From contig JALWEA010000335.1 in the NCBI GenBank assembly GCA_027039465.1, positions 1-10,541 of the forward strand: a stretch of DNA of 10,541 nucleotides, in the 5' to 3' direction. The notes under the pieces were generated by a model that saw nothing but the letters and a program-made list of their open reading frames with translations, searched no databases and was not told where the DNA came from. The stretch comes from Calditrichia bacterium (GTDB taxonomy: Bacteria; Calditrichota; Calditrichia; Calditrichales; Calditrichaceae). This document shows positions 5,514 to 10,541 of the stretch, in pieces. Each line of letters opens with the position of its first letter. The stretch's first letter is position 1. A program made the position numbers and the translations under genes.

Positions 5514-6575
5514 TTATTTTCTTATTTTCCCGCGCCAACGCGCATACGTTGTGTAATCCACAACAGTTTCACGTTGGATGTACCATCGGGTGGACGGCGC
5601 CTTTGCTTTGGCTTGGAGCAAGCGCTCCGTGACCACAAAACTAAAGGCGTCACTGCCCGCACCCGAACCGAAACTAGCCAACAGAATCCGGTCTCCTGGC
5701 TGTGCTGCATCCAATGTGGCCGTAAAGCCAAGGATGGACGAACCGGCATAGACATTCCCGATCAAAGGCGATAAAAGTCCGGTGGTGTATTGTTCCTTTG
5801 TAAATCCCAGCTCTTCGGCCATTTTACGAGGGAATTTGCTATTGGGTTGGTGAAAAGAAATGTATTTGAAATTGGACGGTTTTAAATTCAACCCTTCCAT
5901 TAAAGTTTGCACGGCCGCGCGAATATGATGAAAGTAAGCGGGATCGCCCGTAAAACGGTTGCCGTGTTGCGGATATTTTTCGTAATTGCGTCGGAAAAAA
6001 TCGGGCGTATCGGTAACGTAACTGAAAGCGCCTTCCAATTCGGCCAAAGCTTCCGAGGCAGGGCCGATAATAAAAGCAGCGCCTCCGGCAGCGGCGGTGT
6101 ATTCGAGTGCATCACCTGGACGTCCCTGCGCCGTATCCATTCCAACTGCCATGGCATATTGCGCCATTCCGCTACCCACATAGCCTAGAGCAGCCTGCAT
6201 GGCTTCGGTTCCGGCCTTACAGGCGAATTCCATATCTCCAGATGTATTCGCGGGAAAGATGTCCAAAGCCTGAGCTACGACGGTGCCACTTGGTTTTACG
6301 GCATAAGGATGCGATTCCGAACCGATCCAGAGCGCGCGGATTTTCTTCGGATTAATGGCGGCTCGTTTAAGGGCATTTTTTCCGGCTTCAATGCTCATGG
6401 TAATGGTATCTTCATCCGGGCCGGGCACGCTTTTTTGCTTGATGGGCAGGTGATTGCCATCCTGCTCGCCCCGCCAAACCCGAGAAATTTCCGAGGCCTT
6501 AATACGATAGCGCGGTACATAAGCGCCGTAACCGACAATCCCGACGGACTTTATTGGTCTCAAAATGTCATTCAT
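5514..6575 (-). CDS. Hydroxymethylglutaryl-CoA synthase, archaeal type
   Basis: The 353-residue protein starts with VGIVGYGAYVPRYRI (residues 11-25). It contains GSESHPYAVKPSGT with Glu87, MEFACKAGTEAMQ with the nucleophile Cys119, and SFHQPNSKFPRK with His242. The Glu-Cys-His spacing (32 and 123 residues) agrees closely with the catalytic triad of bacterial HMG-CoA synthase, while length and sequence fit the shorter archaeal family. It condenses acetyl-CoA with acetoacetyl-CoA to HMG-CoA in the cytosol. It is the first gene of a compact operon with the thiolase (6 bp gap) and DUF35 protein. The ATG at 6573-6575 has GGAG at 6581-6584. A 374-bp non-coding stretch with inverted repeats lies upstream. 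Whether HMG-CoA feeds mevalonate synthesis here is not shown, since no reductase gene is present. Confidence 0.92.
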   Translation of the reverse strand: MNDILRPIKSVGIVGYGAYVPRYRIKASEISRVWRGEQDGNHLPIKQKSVPGPDEDTITMSIEAGKNALKRAAINPKKIRALWIGSESHPYAVKPSGTVVAQALDIFPANTSGDMEFACKAGTEAMQAALGYVGSGMAQYAMAVGMDTAQGRPGDALEYTAAAGGAAFIIGPASEALAELEGAFSYVTDTPDFFRRNYEKYPQHGNRFTGDPAYFHHIRAAVQTLMEGLNLKPSNFKYISFHQPNSKFPRKMAEELGFTKEQYTTGLLSPLIGNVYAGSSILGFTATLDAAQPGDRILLASFGSGAGSDAFSFVVTERLLQAKAKAPSTRWYIQRETVVDYTTYARWRGKIRK

Positions 6576-6601
6576 TCTTACTCCGGTTCATTTTTCTTGA
6601 G

Positions 6602-6617
6602 CTGCATATAATTGCAG
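6602..6617. repeat. Short inverted repeat CTGCA-N6-TGCAG near the HMG-CoA synthase start
   Basis: CTGCATATAATTGCAG has 5-bp perfect arms around TATAAT. It lies 27 bp upstream of the synthase start codon. The central AT hexamer could be part of a -10 box, with the arms serving as an operator, but the evidence is only the symmetry. Confidence 0.3.
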
Positions 6618-6652
6618 TATTTCTTATTTAAATTAAACGGGTAGTTAAAAAA

Positions 6653-6679
6653 TTTTCCAATTAAAGGCAAGTTGGAAAA
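6653..6679 (-). promoter_or_regulatory. Hairpin followed by a T-run in the HMG-CoA synthase leader (possible attenuator or terminator)
   Basis: Perfect 8-bp arms TTTTCCAA and TTGGAAAA, extendable to 10 pairs with one G-U, enclose a 7-nt loop. On the minus strand the hairpin is followed at once by TTTTTT. That resembles an intrinsic terminator, though the stem has only two G-C pairs. It sits about 78 bp before the synthase gene and 270 bp after the EVE gene, so it could act as an attenuator, end the EVE transcript, or be a protein-binding site. Confidence 0.35.
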
Positions 6680-6949
6680 GAAAATCTCACAATTTTATTA
6701 AATTTTTACGGAGTGCATTTCGTATGTGGTGATATAGGGAGCAAACCGTTTCGTTAGACAAAGAAAGAATAGCGATACTACCTTGATTATTCTTATTAAA
6801 AAATACACTTAAAGCACTTTTCTTTTTGGGCCTAACTCGACTATCCCGCGCAGGCTTTTATGAAATCTTAACCGGAATTGAGTTAAACATAAGTAAATTT
6901 TAAGAGAACCGATTTATCTCAAGATTTTCTCACAGTCGGCTACCGGTGT

Positions 6950-7423
6950 TTACAAGTCTTTTGGCTTGCGGTAGGCTAAAATGATTTTCCACTCTTCTTC
7001 GCTTACCGGTTGAATCGATAAACGGCTTCCTTTTCGCAGAAGCATCATATTTTCCAATCCGGGAATCTGTTTTAGTTCATCTCTGAGAATAGGCGGATCG
7101 AACTCGGCAATGGCTTGCACATCCACCATGACCCAACGAGGATTTTCAGGATCACTTTTCGGGTCGAAATATTTCGATTGTGGATCAAATGCGGTTGGAT
7201 CAGCATAAGCTTCGCGTACAACTTTGGCAATGCCCATAATAGCTTGTGGCTGCTTAACCGAATGGTAGAACAATACCAAATCACCTTTTTTCACCTGATC
7301 CCTCAGAAAATTGCGTGCCTGATAGTTCCGAATTCCGTCCCAGTAATCGGTGCGGTTAGGTTGTTGTTTTAAATCGTCCCAGGAATACGTTGACGGTTCT
7401 GTTTTAAAAAGCCAATAATTCAC
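6950..7423 (-). CDS. EVE domain-containing protein (PUA-like, THYN1-related)
   Basis: The 157-residue product is one EVE domain. It has YWLFKTEPSTYSWDDL at 3-18, DYWDGIRNYQARNFLRD at 26-42, GDLVLFYHS at 47-55, AIMGIAKVVREAYADPTAFD at 61-80, and PRWVMVDVQAI further on. The fold is related to PUA and YTH domains and its members bind modified bases, such as 5-methylcytosine derivatives, in DNA or RNA; bacterial members are of unclear physiological role. The start is GTG at 7421-7423, supported by AAAGGGAAG at 7429-7437 with about five bases between; no ATG fits. It is separated from genes on both sides and is probably a single-gene transcript. Family assignment is firm, exact ligand unknown. Confidence 0.9.
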   Translation of the reverse strand: MNYWLFKTEPSTYSWDDLKQQPNRTDYWDGIRNYQARNFLRDQVKKGDLVLFYHSVKQPQAIMGIAKVVREAYADPTAFDPQSKYFDPKSDPENPRWVMVDVQAIAEFDPPILRDELKQIPGLENMMLLRKGSRLSIQPVSEEEWKIILAYRKPKDL

Positions 7424-7472
7424 TTTGACTTCCCTTTCTTATTTAAACTAAAACGCTACCGTAAAATAAAGC

Positions 7473-7490
7473 AGCCGAACTTGCCCGGCT
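7473..7490 (-). terminator. Possible weak terminator after the dehydrogenase gene
   Basis: A 5-bp stem (AGCCG/CGGCT) with an 8-nt loop lies 14 bp past the dehydrogenase stop. On the minus strand it is followed by GCTTTATTTT, and A-rich sequence precedes it, so it could work in either direction. The stem is short, hence low confidence. Confidence 0.35.
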
Positions 7491-7504
7491 TTTTAATTGA
7501 CAAT

Positions 7505-8251
7505 TCAGTCGTTAAATTGATCGCCGTGTTCGCGAATGTCCCATTCCTGCGCAATAAAGGTTTCATCATCCGTTTTTATTAACAATTTCCCGATAAAACG
7601 AGCCACAGTCTCGGGCGAGAACAACTTGCCTTCCTCTTTTAATTCCAAAAATTTATTTAAGGAAGGAAACACTTCAGGCGAAGCTTCTCTTACCTGATCC
7701 TGCATGGGTGTATCGACCACACCGGGACGAACGCTGCCCACATAAATCCCCCGAGCGTTAAGTTCCATATTCCAAACCTGATACAACATGTGCAAGGCGG
7801 CTTTGGACGTACAATAGGCACCCCAACCGGCATAAGCATGATGTGCTGCGCCCGAGGAAATGTGTAAAATGCGGCTACCCCTTTCCAACATCGGCAATAA
7901 AGATTGTGTTAAAAACAAAGGCCCTTCCACATTAATGGCAAAATGAGTGCGCCATTCATCCAAGGAAACATTTGCCAAGGGTTTAACCGGTTGCAAAACG
8001 GCGGCATTGTGTACCACAAAACGCAGATTTTTTCCGCTTATTGCTTGTACAATGCGCTCGCGTCCTTCCGCTGAACTTACATCGGCCGGACAAATTTCAA
8101 TTCTTTTAGGATTCAAAGCCTGCGTGTCCCGCAAGGCGCTTTCCCGACGCCCTACAGCCAAAACACGCATTTCGTAAGTATTGACCAATTCAAAACAAAG
8201 CGCGCGGCCGATTCCGGTGCCGCCGCCGGTAACAATTGCCCATGCTTCCAT
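7505..8251 (-). CDS. Short-chain dehydrogenase/reductase (SDR), sepiapterin/benzil reductase-like
   Basis: The 248-residue protein is a classical SDR: the nucleotide-binding VTGGGTGIGRAL at 7-18, LAVGRR at 31-36 (basic residues after strand 2, favouring NADPH), DVS at 57-59, HNAA at 81-84 in place of NNAG, Asn107, Ser132/Ser133, and the YxxxK pair Tyr146-Lys150 in GAYCTSKAAL. VRPGVVDTPMQ follows at 174-184. The overall pattern recalls sepiapterin or benzil reductase-like SDRs, but the substrate cannot be deduced. The ATG at 8249-8251 has AAGGAG at 8257-8262, overlapping the stop codon of lplA, with a 10-bp gap between genes, so the two are co-transcribed. It is the last gene of that operon. 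Confidence 0.88.
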   Translation of the reverse strand: MEAWAIVTGGGTGIGRALCFELVNTYEMRVLAVGRRESALRDTQALNPKRIEICPADVSSAEGRERIVQAISGKNLRFVVHNAAVLQPVKPLANVSLDEWRTHFAINVEGPLFLTQSLLPMLERGSRILHISSGAAHHAYAGWGAYCTSKAALHMLYQVWNMELNARGIYVGSVRPGVVDTPMQDQVREASPEVFPSLNKFLELKEEGKLFSPETVARFIGKLLIKTDDETFIAQEWDIREHGDQFND

Positions 8252-8261
8252 GGCATCTCCT

Positions 8262-9254
8262 TTATATCCAAAGGTTAAAAATATGTTGCGCCTTTTCTTT
8301 TAGAAGCGGATCGGCAAATTTATCAATTTCCCCTTGCAAACGCCCGAATGTTTCTTTTTTTAAAGGTTGCCCTTCCATTAAACTTTGCAAAAAACGCAAG
8401 CGTTGATCCGAGATAAATATATTCTTAAAACGACCTTCTTCGAATGAATATTTCACCGATAACGTTTGATCATCGGGAGTTGCAATGGTAATCACTACTT
8501 CACTTTCCGGTGATTGGCCGACATTCCAATCGAAATCACGATATTTTTCTTCAGCCAGTGTCTTGATTTCAGACCATTCACTATTGCTGAAAGATACGCG
8601 TCGCGGAGAATCTCCCAAAAACGCTTTAATCAGCATCGACCGCAGATCTTTCAAAGTCAGGTTTTGCCCGAGGAACGGGCGTAAATTGGTTATCGGAGCG
8701 GGTTTGGATCGGGTAGCACGACTTTTAATCAAACGATTATCAGGAACCTGCAACAGTTTTTTCAATCGGGACAAATCACTATTAAAAAGCAAGGTGCCGT
8801 GACTCAATAATCTGCCACGACTGCTAAATTGCGCATTACCTGAAATCTTTTTCCCACGAATATGTAAATTATTACGCTCATCCGGTTCAACAGGGACACC
8901 GAGGCTTTGCAATGTCCGCACAATGGGCTGCAAAAATTTCCGATATTGATTGAAATTGCGCAGGGTATGTTCGGTAATAAAAGCAATATTTAAATTGCCT
9001 TCATCATGCACCACGGTACCGCCGCCGGAAATTCGTCTTAATATGGGAACGTCCTGTTGCCAGCAGGCGCGCACATTGACTTCCTCCAATATATTCTGAT
9101 GATGTCCCAAAACAACGGCCGGACGATTGACGTACATGAACAAATACGAATGCTCCGGAGCCAACCGGCGCACCGCCCATTCTTCCAAAGCCAAATTAAG
9201 CGCCGGGTCGGTAATCTCGGGTTCTAAAATCAATTTCCAGTTTTGTCCGAACAT
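8262..9254 (-). CDS. lplA: Lipoate-protein ligase A
   Basis: The 330-residue protein has the lipoate/biotin ligase catalytic domain. Its motifs are NLALEEW at 20-26, RPAVVLGHHQN at 44-54, RRISGGGTVVHDEGNLN at 73-89 (lipoyl-AMP binding loop), GKKISGNAQ at 134-142 with Lys136 at the position of the catalytic lysine, and SHGTLLF at 151-157. It continues into a C-terminal accessory domain (about 240-330), as in full-length E. coli LplA. It activates lipoate with ATP and attaches it to lipoyl domains of 2-oxoacid dehydrogenases and the glycine cleavage H protein. The ATG at 9252-9254 lies 12 bp after the peptidase gene and has only a weak Shine-Dalgarno, consistent with coupling in the operon. Octanoyltransferase LipM is the alternative, but the C-terminal domain favours LplA. 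Confidence 0.9.
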   Translation of the reverse strand: MFGQNWKLILEPEITDPALNLALEEWAVRRLAPEHSYLFMYVNRPAVVLGHHQNILEEVNVRACWQQDVPILRRISGGGTVVHDEGNLNIAFITEHTLRNFNQYRKFLQPIVRTLQSLGVPVEPDERNNLHIRGKKISGNAQFSSRGRLLSHGTLLFNSDLSRLKKLLQVPDNRLIKSRATRSKPAPITNLRPFLGQNLTLKDLRSMLIKAFLGDSPRRVSFSNSEWSEIKTLAEEKYRDFDWNVGQSPESEVVITIATPDDQTLSVKYSFEEGRFKNIFISDQRLRFLQSLMEGQPLKKETFGRLQGEIDKFADPLLKEKAQHIFNLWI

Positions 9255-9266
9255 ACCGGTCTTGCT

Positions 9267-10541
9267 TTATTTCGCAGTATCAAGCTCTTGTTCGATCTGA
9301 AAAACGGGACGAATATCCACCGGCAAATCGGTTAACTTGGCACGCAATGTTTTGATGGGTGCACTTTCAACGGCATATTTGGCCAAAAGCGCTTTGGCGC
9401 CTTGGTAATCGCCTGTGGCCTGGATTGTCAGTAATTTGTTGGCCAAATCTTTAACGGCCGGAGCGATCTTTTGCCAATTAACGCTAACCATCTTGGTATT
9501 GGGATCGTATTCGTACCCGCCTTTTTCCAACAGGTAATTAAAAATAAGCGCATTGCCGGCACCATGAGCCTCATTAATTCCGAAACGAATGGAACGGAAA
9601 ATACCGGCTAAAAAGGTGGCCCAGATTTCCTTTTCAAACGACTTGGGATAAACGCCTTTTTCGATCATGTACAGATCGTTGTACATGCCCAACACATCGG
9701 CTTTGCACTCTTCAATGCTGGAATAGGTTTCCTTCAATTCCAATTTAACCGTGGTTTTACGGCCATTAACAACAATATTGCCAGGCCCCAAACCGTGCGA
9801 AATTTCATGCATTAACGTGTGATTGAAAAATCCGGCAAAGGTCACATACGGCAACTGATCGCGATTCATAATGCGCAAAGCAATGGGCTTGAGTAATTTT
9901 TCGAACTTGGCTTCATGCAGATTTTTCAATAAAACCTTTTTCGATCCTTTTGCTTCGCGCACGCGCTCATCGTTCGGCAGATTAAAGGCCAGAGTCTGAA
10001 TGCCTGCCTTGGTGTCACCGGCGCTAAACACTTCCTGGACAACCACAATGGGTGATTCCGAGCCGCGATTGAAGTTCTTGTATTTGTCGGGAATCGGTAA
10101 ATGCTTTTCCATGTCTGTCAGATATTGGGCAAATTTGGCCAGCTTGGCGCTCTCTTCCGGATCTTTAATGGTCACAAACGATTCAAACGAAGCTTTGTAA
10201 TTGAACAGTTCGTCCTCGTACACCTCGTACGGGCCGATAATGGTTTCAATGGTATTATCTTTTAAATCCATCCAGGCTAAGTCGCTCTCATAATAATCGT
10301 TGGTGGCAAAGGCTTTGGCCCGCAGCAACAGATATTTTTTCAACGACGGATTGTCGGCAAATTCTGCGGCTTTGCGTAAATAGTCCGCCGCTTTATCCAG
10401 CCATTTTTTGTAGTATTCCGAATACGGAATGGCCACCAAATTTTTACCATGACGACGAATCACCGTCACTTCCGAAAGAAAGGCTTCTTTGTCCTTGGGA
10501 TGGTTTTTAATCCAGTTTTCGAATTCTTCCCTGGTCATATC
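9267..10541 (-). CDS. Dipeptidyl peptidase III-like zinc peptidase, family M49 (partial, N-terminus beyond right edge)
   Basis: The 425 codons in the window form the C-terminal part; the frame stays open to the right edge, and the ATG at 10536-10538 is preceded by an in-frame Asp codon, so it is probably internal. Numbered from that Met, the zinc site is HEISH at 244-248 with Glu277 in SIEECKAD 33 residues on. His325 in NEAHGAGNAL may be the substrate-binding histidine. M49 enzymes release dipeptides from peptide N-termini. Most have HExxxH; this one has the shorter HExxH form, as recalled for Caldithrix abyssi DPP III. From that protein's zinc ligand numbering as I remember it, roughly 135 residues are missing. 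Whether a signal peptide exists cannot be seen. It leads the operon with lplA 12 bp downstream. Confidence 0.88.
   Translation of the reverse strand, partial: DMTREEFENWIKNHPKDKEAFLSEVTVIRRHGKNLVAIPYSEYYKKWLDKAADYLRKAAEFADNPSLKKYLLLRAKAFATNDYYESDLAWMDLKDNTIETIIGPYEVYEDELFNYKASFESFVTIKDPEESAKLAKFAQYLTDMEKHLPIPDKYKNFNRGSESPIVVVQEVFSAGDTKAGIQTLAFNLPNDERVREAKGSKKVLLKNLHEAKFEKLLKPIALRIMNRDQLPYVTFAGFFNHTLMHEISHGLGPGNIVVNGRKTTVKLELKETYSSIEECKADVLGMYNDLYMIEKGVYPKSFEKEIWATFLAGIFRSIRFGINEAHGAGNALIFNYLLEKGGYEYDPNTKMVSVNWQKIAPAVKDLANKLLTIQATGDYQGAKALLAKYAVESAPIKTLRAKLTDLPVDIRPVFQIEQELDTAK

Larger units (their letters stand above)
6576..6949. other. 374-bp gene-free AT-rich leader upstream of the HMG-CoA synthase operon
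   Basis: No coding frame, tRNA or recognisable structured RNA is seen on either strand. Two inverted repeats are present, at 6602-6617 and 6653-6679. Weak promoter-like hexamers exist on the minus strand, such as TTGTCT and TATATC in the 6733-6763 area with 19 bp between them, but none is convincing. The stretch separates the EVE-domain gene from the HMG-CoA synthase operon and presumably holds the latter's promoter. Confidence 0.5.

Overview
All ten protein genes that can be supported lie on the minus strand, so transcription runs from high to low coordinates. The mix is bacterial housekeeping and stress genes plus an archaeal-type gene cassette. The M49 peptidase at the right edge carries the unusual zinc motif HEISH. 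As I recall, this is the form described for dipeptidyl peptidase III of the thermophile Caldithrix abyssi, so C. abyssi or a close Calditrichota relative is my best guess. That is inference from one protein; nothing else in the window fixes the taxon.

Layout, in transcription order from the right edge. (1) 10541-7505: an M49 dipeptidyl peptidase III-like enzyme (its N-terminus lies outside the window), a lipoate-protein ligase A and a short-chain dehydrogenase, separated by only 10-12 bp and so probably one operon, followed by a possible weak terminator at 7473-7490. (2) 7423-6950: a single EVE-domain protein with a GTG start. (3) 6949-6576: a 374-bp gene-free AT-rich stretch with two inverted repeats, forming the leader of the next operon. 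(4) 6575-3919: archaeal-type HMG-CoA synthase, SCP-x-type acetoacetyl-CoA thiolase and a DUF35 zinc-ribbon/OB-fold protein. This is the gene set and order of the archaeal complex that makes HMG-CoA from acetyl-CoA. No HMG-CoA reductase or later mevalonate gene is present. (5) 3786-2821: an Rpn/PD-(D/E)XK nuclease-family protein with an in-frame 12-bp tandem repeat. (6) 2728-2237: free methionine-(R)-sulfoxide reductase with all three expected cysteines. (7) 2101-738: a SatD-family regulator overlapping a DUF3307 membrane protein, preceded by three regularly spaced inverted repeats that look like operators. (8) 722-645: a 25-codon remnant resembling the N-terminus of an Rpn-family protein. (9) 476-1: the N-terminal part of a homocysteine S-methyltransferase-family protein, preceded by a 16-bp perfect palindrome.

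The most interesting part is the SatD/DUF3307 module. Its putative regulator combines an N-terminal domain that resembles a degenerate class III nucleotidyl-cyclase fold with a C-terminal helix-turn-helix. Three ATAAG-N7-CTTAT sites lie at exact 29-bp spacing just upstream of its start codon. The second is the complete archaeal-type HMG-CoA cassette in a bacterial setting.
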